A model generated the notes under the pieces. That model did not search any database and was not told the origin of the DNA. It was given only the letters and a program-made list of their open reading frames with translations. Shown here one piece after another: positions 36,648-45,978 of a stretch of DNA of 64,000 nt. The stretch's first letter is position 1; every line of letters begins with the position of its first letter. The translations under genes and the position numbers were made by a program. The stretch covers positions 310,001 through 374,000 of the forward strand of contig NZ_CP054143.1 in the NCBI RefSeq assembly GCF_013284055.1. The letters are read 5' to 3'. This DNA is from Deefgea piscis (GTDB lineage: Bacteria; Pseudomonadota; Gammaproteobacteria; Burkholderiales; Chitinibacteraceae).

Positions 36648-38099
36648 ATGAAAGAACAAATCCTCGTCAATATCACCCCGCAAGAAACCCGCGTCGCTAG
36701 CATTGATGAAGGTGTAGTTCACGACATTCATATCGAACGCGCCGCGCATCGCGGCTTGGTCGGCAATATTTATTTGGGCATGGTCAAGCGCGTTTTACCC
36801 GGCATGCAAAGCGCCTTTATCGAAATCGGCCTTGAGCGCGCCGCGTTTTTGCACATTGCCGACGTCATCGAGCAAAGACAAAATCCGAGTGAAGTACAGC
36901 GCATTGAGCGACTGATCCATGAAGGCCAAGCCATTATGGTGCAAGTGGTTAAAGACCCGATCGGTAGCAAAGGCGCACGGCTTTCGACGCAAATCAGCAT
37001 TGCTGGCCGGTTTTTAGTATTTTTACCGCAAGACACCCACATTGGCATTTCACAACGCATCGGCAACGACCAAGAACGTGACCGCTTGCGGGATCGGATG
37101 GAAAGCCTACTGCCCGACAATCATCGCGGCTACATTATTCGCACCAGCGCCGATCACGCCTCGGACGACGAGCTGCGCGCCGATATTGAATACCTCAGCT
37201 TGATTTGGGCCGACATCAAAAAAAATTCGATCACCCTGCCAGCTCGCTCGTTGTTATTTCAAGATTTATCGCTGCAATTGCGCGCACTGCGCGATATGGT
37301 CACCACCGAAACCGATAGCGTTTGGGTCGATAGCCGCGAAAACTTCGCCAAAATGACTGAATTTGCCGGCCGTTTTGTGTCCGACGTATTACCGCGCATT
37401 CAACTGTATTCGGGCGATCGCCCCTTGTTCGAGCTGCACGGCGTCGAAGCCGAAATCGAGCGCGCCATGAGCCGCCGCGTTAATCTCAAATTTGGCGGCT
37501 ACCTGATCATTGATCAAACCGAAGCCATGACGACAGTCGACGTCAACACCGGTGGCTTTGTCGGCACCCGCTCATTTGACGATACCATTTTCAAAACCAA
37601 TCTCGAAGCCACGCAAGTCATCGCTCGCCAGCTGCGGCTCAGGAATTTAGGCGGCATTATCATCGTTGATTTTATCGACATGGATAATGAAGAACACAAA
37701 ACCGCCGTGCTGAGCGAACTGAATAAAGCACTAGAAAAAGACCGCACCAAAATCACCGTCTCTAACTTCACTAGCCTGGGCTTAGTGGAAATCACCCGCA
37801 AACGCACTCGCGAATCGCTGGCCCACGTGCTCTGCGAGCCCTGCCCCACCTGCCAAGGGCGCGGCGAAATCAAAACCGCCCAAACCATATGCTACGAAAT
37901 TTTGCGCGAGATTTTGCGCGAAGCGCGGCAATTTAACGCCAAAGAATACCGCATCCTCGCCGCGCAATCGGTGGTCGATATGTTTCTTGACGAAGAATCA
38001 GCCAACCTCGCACAACTGGCCGACTTCATCAAAAAACCGATTTATTTGCAGGTAGAAACTGCGTATACGCAAGAGCAGTTTGATGTGGTGCTAGTGTAA
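36648..38099 (+). CDS. rng: Ribonuclease G
   Basis: Endoribonuclease of the RNase E/G family (483 residues), maturing the 16S rRNA 5' end and degrading some mRNAs. An S1 domain at about 36-120 is followed by RNase H-like and DNase I-like domains with catalytic aspartates in TTVDVNTGGFVG and IIIVDFIDMDNEEH, then the zinc-link cysteines in CEPCPTC. It lacks the long C-terminal scaffold of RNase E. Preceded by 137 non-coding bases with no clear promoter. Confidence 0.95.
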   Translation: MKEQILVNITPQETRVASIDEGVVHDIHIERAAHRGLVGNIYLGMVKRVLPGMQSAFIEIGLERAAFLHIADVIEQRQNPSEVQRIERLIHEGQAIMVQVVKDPIGSKGARLSTQISIAGRFLVFLPQDTHIGISQRIGNDQERDRLRDRMESLLPDNHRGYIIRTSADHASDDELRADIEYLSLIWADIKKNSITLPARSLLFQDLSLQLRALRDMVTTETDSVWVDSRENFAKMTEFAGRFVSDVLPRIQLYSGDRPLFELHGVEAEIERAMSRRVNLKFGGYLIIDQTEAMTTVDVNTGGFVGTRSFDDTIFKTNLEATQVIARQLRLRNLGGIIIVDFIDMDNEEHKTAVLSELNKALEKDRTKITVSNFTSLGLVEITRKRTRESLAHVLCEPCPTCQGRGEIKTAQTICYEILREILREARQFNAKEYRILAAQSVVDMFLDEESANLAQLADFIKKPIYLQVETAYTQEQFDVVLV

Positions 38100-38106
38100 A
38101 CATAAA

Positions 38107-38153
38107 GGTATATCAAGCCAGACCTTAAAAATAAAGGCTTAGCTTGATATACC
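38107..38153 (+). repeat. 47-bp GGTAT/ATACC element, copy 5
   Basis: Starts GGTATATCAAGC and ends TTAGCTTGATATACC; GGTATATCAAG and CTTGATATACC pair perfectly over 11 bp. TTAG replaces CTAG at the fixed position (38139-38142). It begins 8 bases after the rng stop. No terminator T-run follows. Confidence 0.75.
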
Positions 38154-38197
38154 AAAACAAATGCAATCAAACGCTGCAAGCGAATATATCAGCTACT

Positions 38198-38244
38198 TAG
38201 GGTCGCCTTCAGGCGACGAACAAGTCGGCGAAAGCCAACCCTAC
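38198..38244. repeat. Inverted pair of REP-like palindromes
   Basis: TAGGGTCGCCTTCAGGCGACG (38198-38218) is followed after five bases by GTCGGCGAAAGCCAACCCTAC (38224-38244), which on the other strand has the same GTAGGGT head and a hairpin. Head-to-head REP doublets of this kind (REPIN/BIME-like) are typical of mobile REP families. It lies between rng and the start of the polysaccharide locus. Confidence 0.65.
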
Positions 38245-38278
38245 AAGACGCCACTTAGCATGAGCGACGACGACGAAA

Positions 38279-40162
38279 TTAATGCAAATGATCACGCACC
38301 GCTTGGTCGGGTTTAAAGCCCGAGACGCAGCGCTGTAAAATACCAATAATTTGCGCGGAATCATTACCCACACAAGCAATACTTAGATCGGCAATCACTT
38401 GCTCTAACTCATCGAGCGTTAGGCATTGCTCATTGGCTTTCATAATCCGAGCGTGCTCGGTACCACTCACGTTGTCGCCAATCAGTAGCTCTTCATACAG
38501 CTTTTCGCCAGGGCGTAAGCCAGAAAACTCAATCGCGATATCGCCCGCAGGGTTAGCATCATCTTTAACTGTAAAGCCAGTCAGATGAATCATGCGCCGC
38601 GCTAAATCCACAATCCGCACCGGTTGCCCCATATCCAGCACAAACACTTCGCCACTACCGCCCATGGCGCCAGCTTGAATCACCAATTGCGATGCTTCGG
38701 GAATCGTCATAAAGAAGCGATTAATTTCGGGATGAGTCACTTTAACAGGGCCACCGGCCATAATTTGTTTACGGAATAAAGGCACCACGGAACCACTCGA
38801 GCCCAGTACATTGCCAAAGCGCACCATACTAAACCGCGTTGTTACCGAAGGATCTAGCGCATAAGCTTGTAAGGCTAATTCAGCCATCCGTTTACTCGCG
38901 CCCATAACATTAGTCGGGCGAACTGCTTTATCCGTTGAAATAAGGACAAAGGATTCAACGCCAGCATCAATCGCCGCCGCCGCTGCTGCGCGAGTACCAA
39001 AGGCATTATTTAAAATCCCCTCGGTAATATTAAATTCAACCAAGGGCACGTGTTTATACGCTGCGGCGTGATACACCGTTTGCACCCCATAGCGCGCCAT
39101 AATCGCCGCAAGGCGTAAGCCATTTTGTACCGAACCCAACACAGGGTGCAGCTCGATCGGCAAGGCATGTTCACGAATGATTTGGCTCAGCTCTTGCTCA
39201 ATGGTGTACAAGGCAAATTCGGAAAGCTCGTACAACACCAAATGCGTCGGTTGATTTTTAATAATCTGCCGACAAAGCTCAGAACCGATCGAGCCGCCTG
39301 CGCCGGTGACCATCACCGATTTACCGCTAATATTGCGAGCGAGTAATTCTTTGTTTGGCGGAACGGGTTCACGACCAAGTAGCTCATCAACACCCACTTC
39401 GCGCGCATCAGCCAAGCGCACTTCGCCACTAACTAAATCAGCCATCCCCGGTAAAATCCGCACTTCGACCGCTAAGGGCTCAAGCTGATTCACGATCTCG
39501 ATTTGGCGAGAGCGCGGCGCAGAAGGTATGGCCAATAACACTTGATCGACCCGACTCAGCATAATTTGGGCGAGCATTTGTTCGTTGCTAAATACTTTAA
39601 GCCCGCCAATTTGCAGCCCTTGCTGAGCAAATGAATCGTCAACAAAACCAATCGGCTCGTACTCTTGCCCAGTGCGCAAAGCCACCGCCAATTGCCGCCC
39701 TGCGCTACCAGCACCGTAAATCAATACCGTTTTACGATCTTTGGATAGTGGCGCTAATTTGCGTAAAATACTCCGCGCAGCAAAACGACTGGCAATAATA
39801 ATCGCCATCGCCAACAGCCAAAAAATCACTAAAGAACCACGCGGAATACCGGTAATTTGCAATAACTGAATCGCGGTTACAAAGCCCAATAGCGCCAAAC
39901 TCACCGCAGTGGCAATGGTTAAAACCGCCTTATCCTCGATATAACGAATCACTGCTCGATACAGACCAAAGCGAATAAAAATCGGCGCAGCAATGATAGA
40001 AGGCAAGAAAAACACCCACCAGGCAAATTGATTTGGGTACTGCCAATCATCTAAACGTAGCGCAATTGCCACCCAAAGCGCCACGGGTAATAACATAAAA
40101 TCAAGCGCTAAAATCAATAGGCTTTTAGTTGTTCTAGGTAATGCAATTGCTTTATTTAACAT
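38279..40162 (-). CDS. Membrane-bound nucleoside-diphosphate-sugar dehydratase (WbpM/FlaA1/PglF family)
   Basis: Large 627-residue enzyme expected to convert UDP-GlcNAc to UDP-4-keto-6-deoxy-GlcNAc. Four membrane helices lie in residues 15-130; a first Rossmann fold starts at about 150 (YGAGSAGRQLA) and the catalytic SDR domain at about 285 (VTGAGGSIGSELC). The usual YxxxK is MGASK (Met in place of Tyr), the diagnostic feature of this branch. Last gene of the leftward surface-polysaccharide locus and less AT-rich than the middle genes. Confidence 0.9.
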   Translation of the reverse strand: MLNKAIALPRTTKSLLILALDFMLLPVALWVAIALRLDDWQYPNQFAWWVFFLPSIIAAPIFIRFGLYRAVIRYIEDKAVLTIATAVSLALLGFVTAIQLLQITGIPRGSLVIFWLLAMAIIIASRFAARSILRKLAPLSKDRKTVLIYGAGSAGRQLAVALRTGQEYEPIGFVDDSFAQQGLQIGGLKVFSNEQMLAQIMLSRVDQVLLAIPSAPRSRQIEIVNQLEPLAVEVRILPGMADLVSGEVRLADAREVGVDELLGREPVPPNKELLARNISGKSVMVTGAGGSIGSELCRQIIKNQPTHLVLYELSEFALYTIEQELSQIIREHALPIELHPVLGSVQNGLRLAAIMARYGVQTVYHAAAYKHVPLVEFNITEGILNNAFGTRAAAAAAIDAGVESFVLISTDKAVRPTNVMGASKRMAELALQAYALDPSVTTRFSMVRFGNVLGSSGSVVPLFRKQIMAGGPVKVTHPEINRFFMTIPEASQLVIQAGAMGGSGEVFVLDMGQPVRIVDLARRMIHLTGFTVKDDANPAGDIAIEFSGLRPGEKLYEELLIGDNVSGTEHARIMKANEQCLTLDELEQVIADLSIACVGNDSAQIIGILQRCVSGFKPDQAVRDHLH

Positions 40163-40224
40163 AACTTACCTGATTTTTTGAGCCAGACCAGCCAATAAAT
40201 GATACAGAATTATATAATTAAAAT

Positions 40225-40788
40225 TCAATGCGTAATCCCATCACGGCGAATGACTTTTAAAAAGGTCAGCAGTAGGATTTTTAAATCAAATACAAATGAG
40301 CGCCGCTGTAAATACTCAACATCAAAGCCGACCTTCACCGGGATCGGTAATTCATCGCGACCATTAATTTGCGCCCAACCGGTGAGGCCAGGGCGAATAC
40401 GATCAACACCTTTTTCAGTGCGTAATTGAATTAAATCATCTTGATTAAATAATGCAGGCCGTGGCCCAACAAAGCTCATATCACCGACTAAAATACTCCA
40501 CAACTGTGGTAGCTCGTCCAGACTTGATTTACGCAAAAAACCACCAATCGGCGTTAAACATGCCTTGGGATCAGCCAATAAATGTGTGGCAACTGCGGGT
40601 GTGTCAATACGCATAGAGCGAAATTTAGGCATTTTGAAAATGCGATTATTTATCCCTACCCGATCAGACCAATATAAAGCAGGGCCTTTCGAAGTTAGTC
40701 GAACCAGTATGGCGACAACAATAATAGGTAAAATAAAAAACAAGCTAACCATTAAAGCCAGTAAAAAATCAAAACAGCGCTTCAACAT
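40225..40788 (-). CDS. Initiating sugar-1-phosphate transferase (PglC-like)
   Basis: Small monotopic phosphoglycosyl transferase of 187 residues. One N-terminal re-entrant hydrophobic segment (LALMVSLFFILPIIVVAIL), a basic FKMPKFRSMR loop, the catalytic-type ELPQLWSILVGDMSFVGPRPAL and RPGLTGWAQINGRDE are classic. It should load the first sugar onto undecaprenyl phosphate. Next to a WbpM-type enzyme and a short SDR reductase, the likely donor is UDP-QuiNAc, UDP-FucNAc or a similar 6-deoxy-HexNAc. Confidence 0.9.
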   Translation of the reverse strand: MLKRCFDFLLALMVSLFFILPIIVVAILVRLTSKGPALYWSDRVGINNRIFKMPKFRSMRIDTPAVATHLLADPKACLTPIGGFLRKSSLDELPQLWSILVGDMSFVGPRPALFNQDDLIQLRTEKGVDRIRPGLTGWAQINGRDELPIPVKVGFDVEYLQRRSFVFDLKILLLTFLKVIRRDGITH

Positions 40789-40817
40789 AAAAGACCTAAA
40801 AGCAGTTCGTTAAAAAA

Positions 40818-41756
40818 TTAAGCATTACGCTTTAAAAAATCATCCGCAGTTTTTTGTAACGCCTGATCCACAGTCAATGGTGGCCTCCAGCCCAATACAT
40901 TTTGGGCTTTTGAAATATCAACCTGTAATGAGCCACATAAACGCTGCGCCATCGCCTGCTTACCCAATAATCTAGCCCCGAATTGTAAGCACCACATTGG
41001 AATCGGAATCAAGCGTGAAGAAACCCCCAAAGCTTTAGCCATTTTTTGCAAAAGTTCGGTCGTTGATAAATCCTCACCATCACCTGCTAAAAAAATCTGG
41101 TTTGCTGCCGCAGGATGATCAATGCATGTCACAATCAAATCAACTAAATTATCTAATGCCACCAAACTGCGCTGATTATGAATTGCACCTAGTGGTAATG
41201 GAATACCTTTTGCGACAGCTTGAATTAATCGACCAAAATTGCCTGGCGCATTCGCGCCGTATACCAACGGAGGACGAATAATAACCAATTCCATCGAACT
41301 ACCTACAAGCAAATCCCTCAATCCAATCTCTGCCTCTAGTTTGGAAAGTGCGTATGGTTCTACCGGATTAGGTTGATCATCTTCTAAAAATGGTTGTGAA
41401 GACTGATTTCCATTAACGCCTATTGAGCTTATAAAAATAAAACGACGCACACCCGCTGCTAATGCTTGTCTTGCTAAATTTAAAGTACCATCGACATTGA
41501 CTTTACGAAACTCAGACAAAGGATCAAGCACATTATCGTTTAAAATATGAGCACGAGCAGCAGTATGCACAATCACATCGATATCCAGTAATGCTTCGGA
41601 CCACTGCGTATGTGCATCAATATTGCCAGCAGCAACAGTCCCCACATTTGTACGCCGAGCAACTGCACGATATTCTATATTTTTTTTAATTAAAACAAGC
41701 ACTAAGGAACTACCAACGAAACCATTAGCACCTGTGATTAAAATTTTATTTGCCAT
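40818..41756 (-). CDS. NAD-dependent epimerase/reductase (WbpV/WreQ-like)
   Basis: Extended SDR of 312 residues with the nucleotide loop TGANGFVGSSL (8-18), Ser in FISSIGVNG and the catalytic YALSK. This group, encoded just before an initiating transferase and a WbpM-type dehydratase, reduces or epimerises UDP-4-keto-6-deoxy-HexNAc at C4, giving UDP-QuiNAc or UDP-FucNAc. Which stereoisomer is made cannot be read from the sequence. Overlaps the preceding glycosyltransferase by 11 bases. Confidence 0.82.
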   Translation of the reverse strand: MANKILITGANGFVGSSLVLVLIKKNIEYRAVARRTNVGTVAAGNIDAHTQWSEALLDIDVIVHTAARAHILNDNVLDPLSEFRKVNVDGTLNLARQALAAGVRRFIFISSIGVNGNQSSQPFLEDDQPNPVEPYALSKLEAEIGLRDLLVGSSMELVIIRPPLVYGANAPGNFGRLIQAVAKGIPLPLGAIHNQRSLVALDNLVDLIVTCIDHPAAANQIFLAGDGEDLSTTELLQKMAKALGVSSRLIPIPMWCLQFGARLLGKQAMAQRLCGSLQVDISKAQNVLGWRPPLTVDQALQKTADDFLKRNA

Positions 41757-42651
41757 TTTTACGCAACATCAAAATAAAGACGATAAAACCCAAACGATCA
41801 CGAATACGTCTTCGACAGCTAGAAATTGAAAAAATCAATTTAAGCTTATTTAATAGTGAAGGATTCTTAATCCATTGGACAGGAGGGACATCGAGCGAAT
41901 TAATTGCATTTGCAATTAGCATAATTTGCTCTAAATACCACCCACCTGCTAATTTACTAAATCTAGATTTAGCTGCTAAAAAACCGTTGTTCACACCAAA
42001 AACATTATTTGAATGCTGCCTATAATGCATACTTGGTTTAGGATCAATATACCAATTCAAGCCATTATGTCGAGCCCATGCATAAATAAACCAATCATGC
42101 AACTCAATACCTTTCATTTGCTCATGATTTTTGCTAAGTAACTCTTTCAATTGATTTGCTGCTGCAGCCGTCATCACATAAGTACAGCCTGGTCCTGCTG
42201 CCTCAAAATAGTTATCCCATTGTCGTTGCAACTGCGCTTTATTAATCAGTATTTCACGGCCATCACTCCAAAATGCAGTAACATTACTTGAATAAATATT
42301 TACATTTTTCGATTCAATATTACTAATCGCACGAAGTAGTTTATCTTCCAACCAAAGGTCATCTTGATCAGAAAAAGCTACATAATCAAAATTAAAAAAT
42401 AAAACATCTCGAAGTAAACGAAAAAAATTAGCTCCCGCAGCGCCTGATCGAATTGAAGGCATTACAACAATTCTATCGTCTTCTATACTCGATATAATAT
42501 CGAGAGTACGATCAGAAGATCCATCATCACTAATATAAATATTAACATCTACTCCTACTTGAGTTAATATTGAATCCAACTGCTGCTGAAGATGTAGCTG
42601 ACCATTATAGGTTGCGAGCAATACTGCAATTTTTTTATGCTTTCGTTGCAT
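41746..42651 (-). CDS. Glycosyltransferase family 2 (rhamnosyltransferase-like)
   Basis: 301 residues with the GT-A start IAVLLATYNGQLHLQQQLDSIL, the metal-binding region YISDDGSSDRTLDI and FDYVAFSDQDDLWLEDKL, close in style to rhamnosyltransferases of O-antigen clusters. C-terminal basic segment, no membrane spans. Acceptor and linkage unknown; a dTDP-rhamnose donor would fit the rfb genes of the locus. AT-rich relative to flanking housekeeping genes. Confidence 0.85.
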   Translation of the reverse strand: MQRKHKKIAVLLATYNGQLHLQQQLDSILTQVGVDVNIYISDDGSSDRTLDIISSIEDDRIVVMPSIRSGAAGANFFRLLRDVLFFNFDYVAFSDQDDLWLEDKLLRAISNIESKNVNIYSSNVTAFWSDGREILINKAQLQRQWDNYFEAAGPGCTYVMTAAAANQLKELLSKNHEQMKGIELHDWFIYAWARHNGLNWYIDPKPSMHYRQHSNNVFGVNNGFLAAKSRFSKLAGGWYLEQIMLIANAINSLDVPPVQWIKNPSLLNKLKLIFSISSCRRRIRDRLGFIVFILMLRKNGK

Positions 42652-42662
42652 TTAAAAACCAA

Positions 42663-43556
42663 TCATATATAAGAATAAAAAAACAAGCATAAAAGTACAA
42701 TCAATTTTCTTAGTCCCTTTATCCCAAGTAACATAAACATTGAAACGTAGTTAGAATATTTCAGAACTAAAACATCTAGAACAAACGACTTAAGATAAAG
42801 ATAGCGCAACCCAGAGAATTGATTCGCATAATCAACATGACATTGAGCGATATCTAACTGTACACGCCGCCTTGATTGCGGATTAACTGTATATGCACCA
42901 TCATGGCGACGATAACTAGCAACACATTGATCTACATACAAGTACTTAGAATGTTGCATCACCATGCGCAAAAACAGACTTCTATCCTCTACTTGATATT
43001 TCGAATCAAAACTACCGACAAACAACAGTGAACTTTTTCTATACATTGAGACAGGACCAGGCAAACTCCATCTATAAAACAACTCTGAAATTAGTTTAGT
43101 AGACTTAAAGTTTTCCACATTTGCCTTATATAGAATTTTTGCAGCATCATCAAAATAAGATACTCCTTCATTATTGATTACATCTGCTCTTCCAAATACA
43201 ACATCAACTGAATCATCTTCATCAAACTTAGCAAGTCGTACAGCTACACTATCAGGGGTCAATATGTCATCGCTAGCACAAATAACAATAAATTGACCAT
43301 CAGATTTTTCCAAAAGAGAATTAAGTGTATTTACAACACCTTTATTTACAGTTTTTTCAAAAGTACACTTTACAAATCGAGTTGAGTTTTTATTGACCCA
43401 CGATCGAATCAATACTGATGAATCATCAGTAGAGCCATCGTCAATGATGTGCAATTCTAAATTCGAATACGTCTGGATGCGAAATGACTCTAATGATTCT
43501 ATCAAAAAAGATGAATGATTGAAGCATGGCACCAAAATACTAACTAAACTACTCAT
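42663..43556 (-). CDS. Glycosyltransferase family 2
   Basis: 297 residues. GT-A signatures SILVPCFNHSSFLIESLESF, IIDDGSTDDSS and FIVICASDDILTPDSV are evident, then a variable acceptor domain and a C-terminal hydrophobic stretch (VLKYSNYVSMFMLLGI and following) that may touch the membrane. Overlaps the upstream GT-B gene by 4 bases. Sugar specificity cannot be inferred. Confidence 0.85.
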   Translation of the reverse strand: MSSLVSILVPCFNHSSFLIESLESFRIQTYSNLELHIIDDGSTDDSSVLIRSWVNKNSTRFVKCTFEKTVNKGVVNTLNSLLEKSDGQFIVICASDDILTPDSVAVRLAKFDEDDSVDVVFGRADVINNEGVSYFDDAAKILYKANVENFKSTKLISELFYRWSLPGPVSMYRKSSLLFVGSFDSKYQVEDRSLFLRMVMQHSKYLYVDQCVASYRRHDGAYTVNPQSRRRVQLDIAQCHVDYANQFSGLRYLYLKSFVLDVLVLKYSNYVSMFMLLGIKGLRKLIVLLCLFFYSYI

Positions 43557-44725
43557 ACATGCTGTCCCAAAGATTCAACAAGGGCTTTCTTGAAGTGATC
43601 TTGAAAATTAACTAAGGTATATTCATTGTTTGCAGTTCGATGCGCATTTTTTGCCATTACAGTTATTTCTTCAGTACTTAATAGATCACACAAATCTAAT
43701 ACATCGAGAATATCTTCTACTGTTTGTCCTTTAATTTCGACTCCCATATGCTCTAGATCAACCCCACACTCTTTTGTAACTAATGGAATCATTCCAGATC
43801 GACCCATACAGGTAATAACCGATGTTGCAATACCCTCAGAACTAGATGGCAAAATAACATACAAGGCTCGGCTTGCTATCTCTTGAAAATCGTCCCCAGC
43901 AACATTAACAAACCCACGAACTTCAATATTTTTATATTCCTTAATATCCAGTGCTGAAATTAATTGAGTTTCCACGTCAGTACGCCCGCAAACAATTAGA
44001 TTCCAATCAGGTCTTTGTCGAAAGGCTTCAAGTGTAATATCAAGTCCCTTGTGCAGAAGCCCATAACTACCAAACCAGAGCGCAGTTCTGCGCTTTGAAG
44101 ATATATCATTCGGCTCTAAATCAGGAATGTATTCAAAATTTTGATGAAAAGTAGGCTTCAATGGATAAATACGCGACACACCCCTGGCTTCAAAAGTAGA
44201 CAGTGTATGTTGATTGCCAATACAAATAACCGCATCAGCCGATGAAGCAGCCAAACCCCAACGATAATCCTGTAATCGCAATGACTCATCACAAAATATA
44301 TTGTGGCGACGATAAAACTCAAGCAATTTGCGTAACGAGGCTTCTGTGCATTGCCATGGATGGGATCCGGTGGCGTAATAAATTTTACGTGCCCTCGTTC
44401 CTAATCTAATTGCATTATATAATGGCAAGCCCTCACCAATAATTAAATCATACTGATCATAATCAATTATTTGTTCAGAATTATTATTTACAACATCCAC
44501 AATATAGCCTAATGAATCTAAAACTTTTGCTATAACCATCGATTCCTGATAATTAGAGTGCCCAATATACGCCCCTCTCTTGAAATGATACGTACTATAA
44601 ACAAACAAAGCACGACAGCTATAGTCAACTCCAAAATAATTATTAATTTTTCTTTGAAAAAAATACTCATAAATAAAAAATAAGAATTTATTAGCTTTAA
44701 ATATACCAGATATTTTTTTTAACAT
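43553..44725 (-). CDS. Glycosyltransferase, GT-B fold (family 4-like)
   Basis: 390 residues. The N-terminal half is atypical, but the C-terminal half has the GT4 order: LWFGSYGLLHKGLDITLEAF, NLIVCGRTD, then VILPSSSEGIATSVITCMGRSGMIPLVTKECG, where the E of SSEG is the usual nucleotide-sugar-binding acid. Start near AACAT at 44725; very AT-rich. Donor and acceptor unknown. Confidence 0.75.
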   Translation of the reverse strand: MLKKISGIFKANKFLFFIYEYFFQRKINNYFGVDYSCRALFVYSTYHFKRGAYIGHSNYQESMVIAKVLDSLGYIVDVVNNNSEQIIDYDQYDLIIGEGLPLYNAIRLGTRARKIYYATGSHPWQCTEASLRKLLEFYRRHNIFCDESLRLQDYRWGLAASSADAVICIGNQHTLSTFEARGVSRIYPLKPTFHQNFEYIPDLEPNDISSKRRTALWFGSYGLLHKGLDITLEAFRQRPDWNLIVCGRTDVETQLISALDIKEYKNIEVRGFVNVAGDDFQEIASRALYVILPSSSEGIATSVITCMGRSGMIPLVTKECGVDLEHMGVEIKGQTVEDILDVLDLCDLLSTEEITVMAKNAHRTANNEYTLVNFQDHFKKALVESLGQHV

Positions 44726-44748
44726 TGCATGACTTTTATTTGATGTAA

Positions 44749-45978
44749 TTAATTAACAATTCGATATGTCGAACGCAGCAGTCTTAACACTACTACGAGG
44801 GAGAATACAACAGAAAAACACCAACCTAATGCATAACCATAAACACCTGACTTCCAACCTTCATTGAAATAAACAACAACAAAACAAACGCAAAGACTTA
44901 AAATCCATTTAATTGAAATCAAGGTATACTTTTTATTTTTAACCAAAACAGTTGACAGCACAGAATCTAAATAAACAAACAAAATACTAATCGACATATA
45001 CCTCAACATTTGCTCTGCAAATATATATTTTTGACCATAAACCATTTTAATAAAAACACCTGAAAACAATAATGAAAATAAAATACAAATCACTGCAAAA
45101 GATGTACTAACAGCCAAAAATTTAATCAAATTCTTTTTAATATCAAGAGAGTCTGCGCGGTAGATTAAAACTGGAGCTAGAGTTGCACACAACATCACTG
45201 AAATCGATGTCAATTGCTCGAGTACACTCATCGCTGCAACATAATTACCATATAAGGCACCGTCCAATCTAGCCTCTAAAATTAACCGGTCAGTACGTAA
45301 GAAAAAACTCATCGCAACCAACCCGGGCCAAACTTTTATCCCTTCCTGAAAGAAAAGCTTTGCTATGTCGAAATCAAAATCAGCAACTCTAAATCTATAT
45401 ACTGGATTATGCTTTAGATACAAATAGCAGCACATAAATGATGTAAACATCGATTCAAGCAATATAGCTGCTAAAATAAACAGTGGGTGCGCAGAAGTTG
45501 AAATAACTACATACGCTACTGCTATTTTTAAAGTCAATGCTAGTAGCCGAATTTTGGCCGCCACTTGAAACAACCCCTGCGTCTCAAGTAGCATTCTAAA
45601 AATACCAGCAGGCTCTGAATATAAAAGTGAACAAAGTAAAATGATAATAAATATCTTTTTATCATCATCATTTACAAAATTGAATATATATATTAGTGCA
45701 ATAAAAAAAATTATGCCTGATATCAACAATCGATACAAAATTGATGTAGTGACAATTGCTCGTGGTAGCTTGCCATGAGTGTCTAGTTTTGAATAAAATA
45801 TCTCAGCAGGACAAAGCCATGTCATGCTAATAGCAATCAGTAAAATAGATAAGGCAAACTGGTATGCACCAAATAGATTGACACCAAAATAACGCGCAGT
45901 TAATCCAGTAAAAACTAAAGACAGAAGGACCTGAACTACCTTCTCACCACCACCCCATATAATATTTCCAAACGTCAC
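44749..45978 (-). CDS. O-antigen/polysaccharide flippase (Wzx-like)
   Basis: 409 residues with about 12 hydrophobic segments and few conserved motifs, as expected for the MOP superfamily. The N-terminus (NIIWGGGEKVVQVLLSLVFTGLTARYFG, two parts: GGGEKVVQ and LTARYFGVNLFG) matches polysaccharide translocases. It would turn lipid-linked repeat units to the periplasmic face for Wzy. It overlaps the neighbouring glycosyltransferase by 4 bases. Named from topology and context. Confidence 0.82.
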   Translation of the reverse strand: MTFGNIIWGGGEKVVQVLLSLVFTGLTARYFGVNLFGAYQFALSILLIAISMTWLCPAEIFYSKLDTHGKLPRAIVTTSILYRLLISGIIFFIALIYIFNFVNDDDKKIFIIILLCSLLYSEPAGIFRMLLETQGLFQVAAKIRLLALTLKIAVAYVVISTSAHPLFILAAILLESMFTSFMCCYLYLKHNPVYRFRVADFDFDIAKLFFQEGIKVWPGLVAMSFFLRTDRLILEARLDGALYGNYVAAMSVLEQLTSISVMLCATLAPVLIYRADSLDIKKNLIKFLAVSTSFAVICILFSLLFSGVFIKMVYGQKYIFAEQMLRYMSISILFVYLDSVLSTVLVKNKKYTLISIKWILSLCVCFVVVYFNEGWKSGVYGYALGWCFSVVFSLVVVLRLLRSTYRIVN

